Assembly: GCF_001945365.1 (NCBI RefSeq)
Contig: NZ_MSTQ01000028.1
Span: forward strand, 1-62,756
Length of the DNA stretch: 62,756 nucleotides
From: Pseudomonas reinekei
GTDB lineage: Bacteria > Pseudomonadota > Gammaproteobacteria > Pseudomonadales > Pseudomonadaceae
Reading direction: 5' to 3'
A program made the translations under genes and the position numbers. Each line of letters opens with the position of its first letter. Within the stretch, counting starts at the first letter, position 1. Of the stretch, positions 36,567 through 45,091 are shown in pieces. The notes beneath the pieces were generated by a model. That model saw only the letters and a list, made by a program, of their open reading frames with translations, did not search any database and was not told the origin of the DNA.

Positions 36567-36606
36567 CACCGTGCCTGCCGGGCGGGCACGGTGTTCTTTT
36601 ATTTTG
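36567..36606 (+). terminator. Rho-independent terminator after hcp
   Basis: CACCGTGCC (36567-36575) pairs with GGCACGGTG (36585-36593) and is followed by TTCTTTTATTTT. It lies between hcp and tssA, so tssA is read by partial read-through or its own promoter. Confidence 0.85.
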
Positions 36607-36619
36607 ATCAGAGTTTCCT

Positions 36620-37717
36620 ATGTCTGAATTTCTCAACGACCTTTCGCTGGCCGAACTGACCGCGCCCATCAATGAGGGGAGCGGCGAAGACTTGAGCTTT
36701 TCCGCCTTGTTCGATCAGGTGAAAGAAGCGCGGCGAGCAGACCCCGATTATTTGACCCAGGGTGACTGGCAAACGGATCTGAAGTCCTCTGACTGGTATC
36801 TGACCATCACCCTGGCTGCCCAAGGCCTGGCTCGACAGAGCAAGGACCTGATGCTTGTCGCCTGGCTCAGCGAAGGGCTGGCGCACAAGTATCACTTCAG
36901 CGGTATCACCTTTGGCCTGACGCTGGCCGAACGTATTCTGGATACGTTCTGGGCCGATCTGTTTCCGTCCCTCGAAGACGGCGTCGATGAGCGTGCGGCC
37001 CGCCTGGCGTGGATGAAGACGACCCTCGCCGATGTCGTCGGCGGTCTGCCCATCACCCAGGGCCAGCAATACGGCTTGCTTCGTTATGACGAATCCCGGC
37101 ATGTCGAAAACCTGGCCCTGCAAAGCCCGCAGGCCATGCGCGCCGCCCTTGACGAAGGCAAGATCAACGCCGAGGTGTTCCAGCGCTCGGTGGTGCTGAC
37201 CGACTCGGATCACCTGCGCCGCAAAGCCGGCGAAATTGCCGCCAGCCTGAGTGCCTGCCAGCAACTGCAGAGTACCGCTGACCGGCTGTTCGGCCATGAC
37301 GCGCCGAGTTTTGCCGGGCTCATTGACGTGTTGTCCCGGGCTGGGCAACTGGCCGAGAAACTGCTCAAGGATCGAGGGATCGAACTGAACCCGACCCCCA
37401 TCGCGCCTGCCCCGACCGTCTCCGAAAGCGCTGGCACACAACCCATAGGTGCTGCAATGACCCAGACCCAGCAAGACATTCCCGTCACGCCGTTGCGCAC
37501 CACGCCCCAGACCCGCGACGAGGCGTTCACCCTGCTGGCGGGGATCGCGCAGTTCTTCAAGCAGACCGAACCGCAGAGTCCCGTCCCTTACCTGATCGAA
37601 CGCGCGATCAAATGGGGCAACATGCCGCTGGAAGGTTGGCTCAACGATGTCATCAAGGACAGCAATGTGGTGGATAACATCCGCGACGTGCTGGGCACGA
37701 AGGAAGCGAAGTCCTGA
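36620..37717 (+). CDS. tssA: T6SS assembly protein TssA, short form
   Basis: 365 residues. The ImpA N-terminal domain spans about 10-115 (SSDWYLTITLAAQGLA, LVAWLSEGLAHKYHF, LERILDTFWADLFP-type block). A linker at about 255-285 leads to a small C-terminal domain with RDEAFTLLAGIAQFF and SPVPYLIERAIKWGNMPLE. The length and C-terminus are those of the short TssA class, which is not anchored by TagA. It primes and caps tube-sheath growth. Start ATG 36620 lies after the hcp terminator. Confidence 0.93.
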   Translation: MSEFLNDLSLAELTAPINEGSGEDLSFSALFDQVKEARRADPDYLTQGDWQTDLKSSDWYLTITLAAQGLARQSKDLMLVAWLSEGLAHKYHFSGITFGLTLAERILDTFWADLFPSLEDGVDERAARLAWMKTTLADVVGGLPITQGQQYGLLRYDESRHVENLALQSPQAMRAALDEGKINAEVFQRSVVLTDSDHLRRKAGEIAASLSACQQLQSTADRLFGHDAPSFAGLIDVLSRAGQLAEKLLKDRGIELNPTPIAPAPTVSESAGTQPIGAAMTQTQQDIPVTPLRTTPQTRDEAFTLLAGIAQFFKQTEPQSPVPYLIERAIKWGNMPLEGWLNDVIKDSNVVDNIRDVLGTKEAKS

Positions 37718-37755
37718 TTGAGCCTCGAAGCTCGCAGGACGTAAAAATGGCGGGC

Positions 37756-37790
37756 AAAAAAAATCCCGGGCAGCTGATGGACGCCCGGGA
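37756..37790 (-). terminator. Terminator for the minus-strand polyamine operon
   Basis: Read on the minus strand, TCCCGGGC (37790-37783) pairs with GCCCGGGA (37771-37764, allowing the CAGCTGATGGA loop) and is followed by eight Ts (37763-37756). It lies about 155 bases beyond the stop of the ligase gene at 37947. On the plus strand there is no T run, so it would serve tssA only weakly. Confidence 0.75.
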
Positions 37791-37946
37791 CTTAAAAATG
37801 CATAAACCGTGGTGGTGAACGCGGCGCGGATATTACGCAATGTTTCGCGCTGTAACAAGATATTTTGCTTAACCAGCCAGTTACTAAACTGTCTAACCCA
37901 TTAAATATCCAGATATTTTTTAGGGCTAACCTAGAATCCTCTTTAA

Positions 37947-39293
37947 CTACAGGAACCAGCGATACTCCCTCGCACTGATGTCGTGCAGGAAGGCCAGGTG
38001 GTCCTGACGCTTGTTCTCGCAATAGACATCCACAAACTCCGCGCCCAATCCTTCGCGCAGTGGTGAGTGATTTCGCATTGAGTGCACAGCCTCGAGCATT
38101 TCCAGCGGGAAATCGATACCACTGCTGCGGTCTTCGTTCAGCGGTGCAATCGGCTCGCACTTCCCTTCCAGCCCTTGCTCCAGGCCCACCAGAATGGCCG
38201 CAAGCACCAGGTATGGATTGGCATCAGCGCCGGACAGACGATGTTCGATTCGCAGGTTTTTCGCGTCCGAGTCCGGCACGCGCAGGCACGCATCACGGTC
38301 TTCAAACCCCCAACTGGCGCGCGATGCGACGTTCACCGTGCCGCTCAGACGGCGCAGGGCATTGTGGTTCGGTGCGAAAATCGGCATGCAGTGCGGTAAT
38401 ACATCCAGGCAACCGGCCACGGCATGGCGCAATGCCCGCTGACCATTCACCGCCAACAGGTTATTGCTGGCTTTGTCGTAAAGGCTCACATGCACATGCA
38501 TGCCGCTGCCAGGATGCTGCAAGTACGGCTTGGCCATGAAACTGGCGCGGTAGTTGTGCTTGAGCGCCACGCCACGGGTGCTGCGGCAAAACAGGGCGGC
38601 CCAGTCGGCGGCGCGCAGGCCGTCGTCCGAGTGGCCGAAATTGATTTCAAACTGGCCCGGCCCCAACTCGGCGGTGATCACCGTGGCATCGATACCCTGC
38701 GATCGCGCGGTCTCGACCATTTCATCGAGCACCGGGGCAAACCGCGACAGGCGTTCGATGTGCATATTGGGCTGGTCGTCTGCATCACCCGTCAACGGAT
38801 CGCGGGCAAACTGCGGCATGCCATCACGCAACTGGCTGTCGAACAGATAGAACTCCAGCTCGAACGCCACCACCGGGAAAATGTCTTTGCGTTTGAGTCG
38901 GTCCAGCACTTGCGCCAACACTTCACGCGGCTCGAAGACGATCGGCTTTTCTGTGCCATCGGAGGTGATGAGCATTTGCCCCAGTGGCTGTTTCTCCCAG
39001 CTCACCCGCTTGAGCGTGCCCGGCACCAGGCGACGCAGCGCATCCGGGTCGCCGTCGTTGAAGCAATAGTCACCGATCTTGAACAGCCCGCCCTGAGTGC
39101 CGAGCAACACACAGTTTTGCGGCAACTTGAGCGCACTGCCGGCGGCGACTTTTTCGAGCATTTCGATCGGGTAGCGCTTGCCATAGAAATGGCCCGGGAT
39201 GTCCAGGGAAATCAGGTCGACGTAACGCACATCGGGATTGCGCTGACGAAACCCGCGCACTTCGGCCAGCAGTTCAGAGCACACAGCATCCAT
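37947..39293 (-). CDS. puuA: Gamma-glutamylpolyamine synthetase (glutamine synthetase family)
   Basis: 448 residues from ATG 39293 (behind AAGGAAC). It has the glutamine synthetase type-I plan without the adenylylation loop of GlnA: AFELEFYLFD, the QFEINFGHSDD block, SGMHVHVSLYDK and EHRLSGADANPYLVLAAIL. Genes of this type beside a gamma-glutamylpolyamine oxidase ligate glutamate to putrescine or related amines with ATP, the first step of the Puu/Pau pathway. Which amine is used cannot be told. It is last in an operon with the HTH-cupin regulator and FAD oxidase. Confidence 0.85.
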   Translation of the reverse strand: MDAVCSELLAEVRGFRQRNPDVRYVDLISLDIPGHFYGKRYPIEMLEKVAAGSALKLPQNCVLLGTQGGLFKIGDYCFNDGDPDALRRLVPGTLKRVSWEKQPLGQMLITSDGTEKPIVFEPREVLAQVLDRLKRKDIFPVVAFELEFYLFDSQLRDGMPQFARDPLTGDADDQPNMHIERLSRFAPVLDEMVETARSQGIDATVITAELGPGQFEINFGHSDDGLRAADWAALFCRSTRGVALKHNYRASFMAKPYLQHPGSGMHVHVSLYDKASNNLLAVNGQRALRHAVAGCLDVLPHCMPIFAPNHNALRRLSGTVNVASRASWGFEDRDACLRVPDSDAKNLRIEHRLSGADANPYLVLAAILVGLEQGLEGKCEPIAPLNEDRSSGIDFPLEMLEAVHSMRNHSPLREGLGAEFVDVYCENKRQDHLAFLHDISAREYRWFL

Positions 39294-39313
39294 CTTGTTG
39301 TTCCTTGTTTTTA

Positions 39314-39868
39314 TCAGGTGTAAACCCAAAGCACGCGGGTGAGTTGGTCAGAAAGGTTGCCGTAACGGCAATGGGCATGACTGGCGAGTTGAAAGCTGTC
39401 GCCGGCGTGCAGAGTCACCGGCTCGTCGTCATCCAGCCATAACGTCAACTGCCCTTCGAGGACATAGCCGCCCTGCTCCGAGCTGTCTTTCATGTGCCGG
39501 TCACCACTGCTCGCACCCGGTTCCAGCTGGCTCTCCAGCATCGAAAAGGACGCGCGCATTTTCGGTGAAACCATGATGTCGGTGATGCCGTCGGCGTAGT
39601 ACAACGTGCGGCGCTCATCCGGCCGCGTCACCCAGGGCAAGGCCATGGGCTTGGGCAGGCTGTAGAAATAGGTGGTGGGCACGCCGAGGGTTTCGCTGAT
39701 GGCCGTCAGGTCTGCGACCGTGGGACGGGACAAGCCGCGCTCGACCTGCGACAGAAAACCCACCGACCGGCCGATTTTGTCCGCCAGTTCCTTGAGGGTG
39801 TATTTCTTGTGTTTGCGCAGGTCCTGAATCAGGATCGCCAGCGCCGAAATCTCTTCTTGCATGTCCAT
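39314..39868 (-). CDS. puuR: HTH-XRE/cupin regulator of polyamine catabolism
   Basis: 184 residues. An N-terminal helix-turn-helix (about 10-65: YTLKELADKIGRSVGFLSQ, then VERGLSRPTV) is joined to a C-terminal cupin (about 110-184, GYVLEGQLTLWLDDDEPV, SFQLASHAHCRYGN). This is the PuuR/PauR type, which represses polyamine genes until polyamine is present. It lies between the oxidase and ligase genes and probably acts on the twin dyads at 41194-41241. Confidence 0.85.
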   Translation of the reverse strand: MDMQEEISALAILIQDLRKHKKYTLKELADKIGRSVGFLSQVERGLSRPTVADLTAISETLGVPTTYFYSLPKPMALPWVTRPDERRTLYYADGITDIMVSPKMRASFSMLESQLEPGASSGDRHMKDSSEQGGYVLEGQLTLWLDDDEPVTLHAGDSFQLASHAHCRYGNLSDQLTRVLWVYT

Positions 39869-39893
39869 CTATAGGCTTCCGCAAATTCTTGTT

Positions 39894-41183
39894 TCAAATG
39901 CTGTCGCGCAGCCGATACCAGGCTTTGCCGATGGCTTCCAGCGGAGCGGCCATGTACTTGCCGCCGGGAAAGCTGCCGTTGGTCAAACCCTGGTACAACG
40001 CCAGTTCATCTTGCTGGCCGAGTATTGCATCGGACACCGCCCGCGCCCCGGCCAGGGTCGGCAGTACACCGTGCCCGGAGTAGCCCTGCAGCCAGTAAAG
40101 GTCGCCGCGCCGGCCGATGTCGGGGGTGCGCTTGAGGGTCAGGTCGATGTGCCCGCCCCAGGCGAATTCCAGCTCAACGCCTTTCAATTGTGGAAACACG
40201 CGTTCCAGGCACGGCCGGGTGGCACCGGCGATGTCCTTCGGCATGCCGCCGAGGTAAGTGCAACCACCGCCGAACAACAACCGGTTGTCCGGCGTGCGAC
40301 GGAAATAATCGAGCACGAACTGGTTGTCAGTGACACACACATTGCCCGGCAGCAACGCCGTGGCCTGTTCCTCAGTCAGCTCAGCGGTGGCCACCTGGTA
40401 CGTGCCGACAGGCAACACACAACTCGCGAGCTGTGGATCAAGGCGATCAAGGTAGGCATTGCAAGCCAGCACCAGCACATCCGCGCGGATGTGACCACGC
40501 TCGGTGGTCACCACGTACCCGCCTGCCTCCTCGCGGTAATCCAGTGCCTTACTGTGTTCATGAATCACCCCGCCGGCACGCTCAATCGCAGCGGCCAGCC
40601 CCAACGCCAGTTTCAGCGGATTCAAATGCCCGCCCTCGGGATCGAACAACCCCGCCTGATAGCGCTCGCTGGCAACCCAGTCGGGCAACTGGTCCCGGGG
40701 GATGAACTGCAAACCGTCGTGACCCCATTTGTGGCTGGCTTCGTGCTGCCATTCGGTGAGCAGACTGACCCGGCGCGGCATCACCGAGGTCCACAAGTGG
40801 CCGGGCCGATAGTCGCAATCGAAGCCATGGCGTCCCGGTAAATCCCGCAACTCCCGCGCCGCCCAGCGCATCCCCTCCCACAACTGCCGCGCGCGCTGGT
40901 AGCCCAGTGCGGCTTCCAGCGGCGGCATGTCGCATGACCAGCCGAGAATGGCCTGGCCACCGTTGCGTCCTGATGCAGCCCAGGCCACGCGGCTGGCTTC
41001 CAGCAACGTCACGCGTTTGCCAGCCAGGGTCAGGCGTAAAGCGGTATGCAGGCCACTGAAACCGGCGCCGATGATCAGTACCTCAGTGGCTTCTTCGCCT
41101 TCCAGAGCCGGTCGATTGGGGATTTTATCAGCGCAGGTATGGGCGTAATAGCTGGCAATGTGTTGGGTGGATTGCTGAAACAT
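39894..41183 (-). CDS. puuB: FAD-dependent gamma-glutamylputrescine oxidase-like enzyme
   Basis: 429 residues from ATG 41183 (start MFQQSTQHIASYYAHT, typical of PuuB); the longer open frame upstream would cover the operator. The DAO-type Rossmann motif is VLIIGAGFSGLHTALRL, with SGRNGGQAILG and the C-terminal WLQGYSGHGVLPTL. It would oxidise gamma-glutamyl amines to aldehydes with release of ammonia and H2O2. It is first in the three-gene operon; the aldehyde dehydrogenase and hydrolase steps are not in the window. Confidence 0.88.
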   Translation of the reverse strand: MFQQSTQHIASYYAHTCADKIPNRPALEGEEATEVLIIGAGFSGLHTALRLTLAGKRVTLLEASRVAWAASGRNGGQAILGWSCDMPPLEAALGYQRARQLWEGMRWAARELRDLPGRHGFDCDYRPGHLWTSVMPRRVSLLTEWQHEASHKWGHDGLQFIPRDQLPDWVASERYQAGLFDPEGGHLNPLKLALGLAAAIERAGGVIHEHSKALDYREEAGGYVVTTERGHIRADVLVLACNAYLDRLDPQLASCVLPVGTYQVATAELTEEQATALLPGNVCVTDNQFVLDYFRRTPDNRLLFGGGCTYLGGMPKDIAGATRPCLERVFPQLKGVELEFAWGGHIDLTLKRTPDIGRRGDLYWLQGYSGHGVLPTLAGARAVSDAILGQQDELALYQGLTNGSFPGGKYMAAPLEAIGKAWYRLRDSI

Positions 41184-41193
41184 ACCGGTTCCG

Positions 41194-41241
41194 TGAAATT
41201 TTATAGTTTTAATTTCATGAAAAAATACACTATGAATTTCA
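41194..41241 (-). promoter_or_regulatory. Two adjacent 24-bp operator-like dyads before puuB
   Basis: TGAAATT-N10-AATTTCA (41194-41217) is followed without gap by TGAAAAA-N10-AATTTCA (41218-41241). The half-sites and the 10-base spacer are the same in both. They lie 10-60 bases upstream of the puuB start in an AT-rich promoter region. A likely binding site for the HTH-cupin repressor of this operon. Confidence 0.7.
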
Positions 41242-41292
41242 CGCAGGCAATGGTTTGATTTTTTGGGTGCCTTAACACCTAAGAGGTAAAAC

Positions 41293-41325
41293 AAAAAATC
41301 CCGCCCAGGTAATCCCGGGCAGGAT
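41293..41325 (-). terminator. Terminator of the NADH dehydrogenase-like gene
   Basis: On the minus strand ATCCTGCCC (41325-41317) pairs with GGGCGGGAT (41306-41298) and is followed by six Ts. It lies 20 bases after the stop of the gene at 41345. Confidence 0.8.
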
Positions 41326-41344
41326 TCAGTTCAAGCCGTAATCA

Positions 41345-42547
41345 TCACGCAATCGGAATCAAAGGATCCGCTGCCGCCCAAGCCACTGCACGATCAGCCA
41401 CCGGCGGGTAAATCCACACCGTGTTGATTTGCGTCTTGAGTTCCTTGCCCTCCTGCCCGAACAACTTGACCTGACGATCCCAGCCCTCGGTATAAACCGC
41501 CCCCCAAGCCCCCAGGTCCAGACAGGTCACGTACTTCGGCTGACGATACGGCGTCGGCTCCACACCCAGAATCTGTGCTGCAACGTTATTGCCCGCATGA
41601 CGCCCCAACATAATCGCGTGCTGACACGTCATCAACGCATGGTTGCCGATGTCATCGCTGGCCGCGTAGGCAACATCACCCGTGGCGTAGACATCGTCCA
41701 GCCCGATGACTTTCAGATGCGCATCAACATGCAGGCGTCCCAGATGATCACGCTCGGCGGGGATCTGCTCGGTCAGCGAACTGGCGCGCACGCCGGTCGT
41801 CCAGACCACGGTCTTGGTGTCGATGCGCTGGCCATCGGACAACGTCACGCCTTGTTCATCGACAGCGACAACCGAAGCGTTCAGGTGCCATTTCACGCCG
41901 GTTGCAACGCTGGCTTCAACGATTTTCTCGGCGATTTGCGGCCCCATGGAACCGCCGACCTTGTTACCCCGATCCACGATGATCACGTTGATGTCCGCAC
42001 GATCCCCCAGGATGGCCCGCAGTCGAGTCGGCATTTCAGTCGCCGTTTCGATGCCGGTGAAACCGCCGCCGGCCACCACGACAGTATTACGCGCCTGGCT
42101 TTCTGGCTGGTTGACCAGGGACTTGAGGTGGTTTTCCAGGCGCACGGCCTGCTCGATCTGGTCGACATCGAACGCATGCTCAGCCACACCCGGGGTACCA
42201 GGCACGGCCAGACGACTGCCGGTGGCCAGAACGAGTTTGTCGTAGATGGCGACCTGTTTTTCGCCCGCCGCGTCGATGTAGCCCACACGCTTTTGCGCGA
42301 CGTCGATGGTTTCGGCGGCGCCCTTGATGAACTTCACACCGACCGCATCGAACAGTTCGCCAATCGGAGCGGCCAGCTGGTGGGCATTCGGCTCGTAGAA
42401 GCGCGGACGCACACGCAGTTCGGCCTGCGGAGCCAGCACGGTCACTTCAACGTCATCGTGACCATGAATGTCGAACAGACGCGTGGCGCTCAAAGCGGTC
42501 CACATGCCACCGAAACCTGCGCCGATTACCAAAATATGCTGTTTCAT
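41345..42547 (-). CDS. Type-II NADH dehydrogenase-like FAD/NAD(P) oxidoreductase
   Basis: 400 residues. FAD-binding ILVIGAGFGGMWTAL at the start, NAD(P)-binding VVVAGGGFTGIETATEM at about 155-171, the FAD-contacting LDDVYATGDVAYA at about 280, and a C-terminus with TCQHAIMLGRHAGNN. The family plan is NDH-2 (quinone reduction without proton pumping) or a related disulfide/ferredoxin reductase. No C-terminal amphipathic membrane helix is obvious, so the electron acceptor is unsure. It is divergent from an Rrf2 regulator with matching repeats at both starts. Confidence 0.8.
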   Translation of the reverse strand: MKQHILVIGAGFGGMWTALSATRLFDIHGHDDVEVTVLAPQAELRVRPRFYEPNAHQLAAPIGELFDAVGVKFIKGAAETIDVAQKRVGYIDAAGEKQVAIYDKLVLATGSRLAVPGTPGVAEHAFDVDQIEQAVRLENHLKSLVNQPESQARNTVVVAGGGFTGIETATEMPTRLRAILGDRADINVIIVDRGNKVGGSMGPQIAEKIVEASVATGVKWHLNASVVAVDEQGVTLSDGQRIDTKTVVWTTGVRASSLTEQIPAERDHLGRLHVDAHLKVIGLDDVYATGDVAYAASDDIGNHALMTCQHAIMLGRHAGNNVAAQILGVEPTPYRQPKYVTCLDLGAWGAVYTEGWDRQVKLFGQEGKELKTQINTVWIYPPVADRAVAWAAADPLIPIA

Positions 42548-42651
42548 TTGTCGCTCCAGAGAGGCATTGAAATTCGTTGAATGATCAGGGGATTGGTGTG
42601 CTCGTCCTGGTGAACGCAGCGCTGGGCTCCCGACCTGACAACGGCGACTCT

Positions 42652-42834
42652 ATTAGTCCGAGTTAAAGACCGCAACAGATTTTTTCAGATGCTTGCAATC
42701 GATCAAATCGATACACCGGGAAAACCCTGTGAAACCCGGAGCTTCAGCACAGTTATCAGAAAAATTCAAAAGCGGATCGGCGCGTTGAACAGAGGGTCAT
42801 CAGCTGCTAATATTTGCGACAACATTAGTCGGAG
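42652..42834. promoter_or_regulatory. Paired ATTAGTCnGAG repeats in a divergent promoter
   Basis: ATTAGTCCGAG (42652-42662) and ATTAGTCGGAG (42824-42834) are direct repeats 172 bases apart. One is about 105 bases before the flavoprotein gene and the other is 6 bases before the Rrf2 gene ATG. The first lies in the partial dyad ACTCTATTAGTCCGAGT. Likely sites for the Rrf2 protein acting on both genes, the second by blocking its own transcription. Confidence 0.55.
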
Positions 42835-42840
42835 ATCGAT

Positions 42841-43410
42841 ATGTCTCTTTACAGCGCAGGTGTCGAGTACGGCATTCACTGCCTGATTTACCTGGTGGGC
42901 AATTGCGGCGATACCCGTGAAGCGAGCGTGCGCGACCTTGCGCAACTGCAGGGCGTGCCTCTGGACTATCTGGCAAAAATCTTCACCAAACTGGCCAAGG
43001 CAAAACTGGTGGTCGCCACCGAGGGTGTGCGGGGTGGCTTCAAGTTAGCGCGACCAGCCGACGAGATCTCGCTACTGGATATCGTCAACGCCATCGATGG
43101 GCGCAAGGCCATTTTTGAATGCCGGGAGATTCGTGGCCGCTGTGCGTTATTTGAGGGTGAGGCCCCCGCCTGGGCGCTTGAAGGCCACTGTTCGGTGCAT
43201 GGCGCGATGATGACGGCGCAAAAGCGCATGGAAGACGCCCTCGCCCAGCAAACCATTCTGGATATCGCCAGGAAAGTCGGGCGTAAAGCGCCAGCCGAGT
43301 TCAATGCGCAGGTCGACAACTGGATGAATGAGCGCCGGGAAAAGAAAGGCACAGCGAACGCTCAGGCAAGCGACGGTCAACTCATCCAGGTCACGGACAT
43401 CTCCGGCTGA
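42841..43410 (+). CDS. Rrf2-family transcriptional regulator
   Basis: 189 residues. The winged HTH (about 1-65: YSAGVEYGIHCLIYL, SVRDLAQLQGVPLDYLAKI) is followed by the family block GVRGGFKLARPADEISLLDIVNAIDG. Three cysteines follow: two in ECREIRGRC and one in GHCSVHG, which may hold an Fe-S cluster or sense redox or NO, as in IscR and NsrR, though the spacing differs. The tail (about 150-189) is polar and longer than in small Rrf2 proteins. Probably controls the divergent flavoprotein gene. Confidence 0.9.
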   Translation: MSLYSAGVEYGIHCLIYLVGNCGDTREASVRDLAQLQGVPLDYLAKIFTKLAKAKLVVATEGVRGGFKLARPADEISLLDIVNAIDGRKAIFECREIRGRCALFEGEAPAWALEGHCSVHGAMMTAQKRMEDALAQQTILDIARKVGRKAPAEFNAQVDNWMNERREKKGTANAQASDGQLIQVTDISG

Positions 43411-43413
43411 AGA

Positions 43414-43755
43414 CTACAGGCAGTCACGCACTGCATCGCGCAGTGCGCCGGATTTGGCCCAGGGCGGACCTTGATACAGCGACACCCGGCTACCGTCCTT
43501 GGACTTCACGATGTCCAGAACCTCGTCGGCCGTGATGATGCTGGGCGCGGTGATCCGGTAGCCATTGGAAATCGACGCCTGAGTACTGTTGGAAACTTCT
43601 TTCTGCCACATCGGCAATACGCACGCCGCATAGTCCTTGGGTGCTTTCTCACTGTACTTGCTGACATTCGGTTCGCCGGGCACGACAGACGCCGGCAACG
43701 AACATCCCCCCAACAACGCCAAAACCACACCCCCCAACAACCTGCGACTCTGCAT
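43414..43755 (-). CDS. Small lipoprotein of unknown function
   Basis: 113 residues with a signal peptide ending in lipobox LLGGC (Cys18). The mature part is short, with two further cysteines (YAACVLP and the final RDCL) that could form a disulfide. It is convergent with the Rrf2 gene with 3 bases between stops. I do not recognise the family. Confidence 0.75.
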   Translation of the reverse strand: MQSRRLLGGVVLALLGGCSLPASVVPGEPNVSKYSEKAPKDYAACVLPMWQKEVSNSTQASISNGYRITAPSIITADEVLDIVKSKDGSRVSLYQGPPWAKSGALRDAVRDCL

Positions 43756-44002
43756 AAAGCTTCCTTATCCTCAAAACATGAAATGTAGCCTCTCCCTACG
43801 CCGGCAGCCATTTTGCGGCGTCGCGCCTTAGGAGATGGTGCTGTGATCGCCATTTGTAAAACCACTACGGGACTACGACAGCGAATTTTGCCGATCGCGC
43901 AAACTTCCCGACCAAAGGAAACGGCGCAGAAGCCGACGAATACAACGCCCCGTGTCAGTAATGGGTCTAACCTTCCGTAGCACAGCGTTTCAGGAGAACA
44001 TC

Positions 44003-44236
44003 ATGTGGCTTAACGAAAGCGAACAAGCGCTTCGGCGTGATCTGCAAGGGCTGGCGTCAGACCTGCGATGGTCGGCAGTAGAACTGTTGCGCATCGCGGA
44101 GCAATTGCGCCTGACCGGTAACGATGTCGATGCAGAAGCCGTCAAGCGCCTGTGCGACCTGTTTCAAGGCGATGAAAAGCGCTTGTCGGAGTATGCCGAG
44201 GAAGTGAAAGCCAAGACCATCACTCGCAACAAGTGA
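44003..44236 (+). CDS. Small helical protein of unknown function
   Basis: 77 residues from ATG 44003 behind CAGGAGA; the upstream in-frame ATG has no ribosome binding site. All-helical, charged, with heptad-like leucines (LRRDLQGLASDLRWSAVELL), no signal or membrane segment. It is followed by a strong terminator at 44265. Monocistronic. Confidence 0.7.
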   Translation: MWLNESEQALRRDLQGLASDLRWSAVELLRIAEQLRLTGNDVDAEAVKRLCDLFQGDEKRLSEYAEEVKAKTITRNK

Positions 44237-44264
44237 CCTTTCACCGGACACTCCCGACACAACA

Positions 44265-44290
44265 AAAAGCCCCGGCATGCCGGGGCTTTT
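44265..44290. terminator. Bidirectional terminator between convergent small genes
   Basis: A perfect 26-base palindrome, AAAAGCCCCGGCA and its complement TGCCGGGGCTTTT, giving T runs on both strands. It serves the gene ending at 44236 (plus) and the one ending at 44308 (minus). Confidence 0.9.
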
Positions 44291-44307
44291 GCCTGCGCTA
44301 CATGAGC

Positions 44308-44499
44308 TTACTGACTGTTCGCCTGTTTGCTCGACTTCGATCGGTAACCGGGAAGAGACGCCGCAAATGCCAAGGCTTCCTCTCGGCTGGCAAATGACGC
44401 CAGTCGGTCACCTTTGGTGCAGACACGCCATGGGCCGTTGTTTACGCTGAGTACGTCGTAACCGTTCATGTGCATTCTGTTCAACATCGGAACGCTCAT
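44308..44499 (-). CDS. Small protein of unknown function
   Basis: 63 residues from ATG 44499, which has GGAGGG just upstream; a GTG six bases earlier is possible. The core, YDVLSVNNGPWRV then FASREEALAFAASLPGY, resembles small DUF2188-like proteins in which a short beta hairpin is followed by a helix starting with REEA. No membrane segment. Ends in a polar Ser/Lys tail. Confidence 0.65.
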   Translation of the reverse strand: MSVPMLNRMHMNGYDVLSVNNGPWRVCTKGDRLASFASREEALAFAASLPGYRSKSSKQANSQ

Positions 44500-44717
44500 A
44501 GTCACCCTCCATTTCGGCAGTGATATCCAGAGTCAACGCTTCTACCTTACACCCACCTGCCGCAAGAATGCCGACCAGACGTCGTGTCGAATCACTCCGT
44601 TTAAATGCACTTTTACACTTGTGAAGCCCTCCAACGTCCCGAAGAGAGGCAAAATGCGCGCGGCTTGAATATTGCACTTTTATTTCTGCTTTATGACAAA
44701 CGGCAATCGAGTAACAC

Positions 44718-45080
44718 ATGAAAGTACGCGCTACCATCATTTGCGAGCAGGACCGGCACATTCTCCTGGTGCGCAAGCCGAGATGTCGCTGGGCATTGCC
44801 CGGCGGAAAGGTCGAACCCGGTGAAACGGTGGCAGAGGCAGCCCAGCGCGAGCTCCAGGAAGAAACCGGGCTCGAGAGCGATGACATGCTGTACGTGATG
44901 GAATTGGAAACGTCTGGCACCCGCCACCACGTCTACGAAGCCTCAGTGGTGAATCTGGATGAAGCCCGACCACAAAACGAAATCTTCGATTGCATCTGGT
45001 TTCCCCTGGATGCCGTACACAACCTTGACACCAGCGACGCCACGCTCAGGATCGTCAGGGCCTTTCAGCGCCGCTTGTAA
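44718..45080 (+). CDS. Nudix hydrolase
   Basis: 120 residues. The Nudix box GX5EX7REUXEEXGU is complete at about 29-51 (start GKVEPGE, end RELQEETGL). It hydrolyses a nucleoside diphosphate linked to some other group; the substrate cannot be told. The start ATG 44718 has only a weak ribosome binding site (GAGTAAC). It is convergent with benD, 11 bases apart. Confidence 0.88.
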   Translation: MKVRATIICEQDRHILLVRKPRCRWALPGGKVEPGETVAEAAQRELQEETGLESDDMLYVMELETSGTRHHVYEASVVNLDEARPQNEIFDCIWFPLDAVHNLDTSDATLRIVRAFQRRL

Positions 45081-45091
45081 CCCATCGTTTG

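Noticed and set aside
37764..37790. Terminator for tssA on the plus strand
   Set aside because: The stem is not followed by Ts on the plus strand; the T run is on the minus strand, so it belongs to the polyamine operon.
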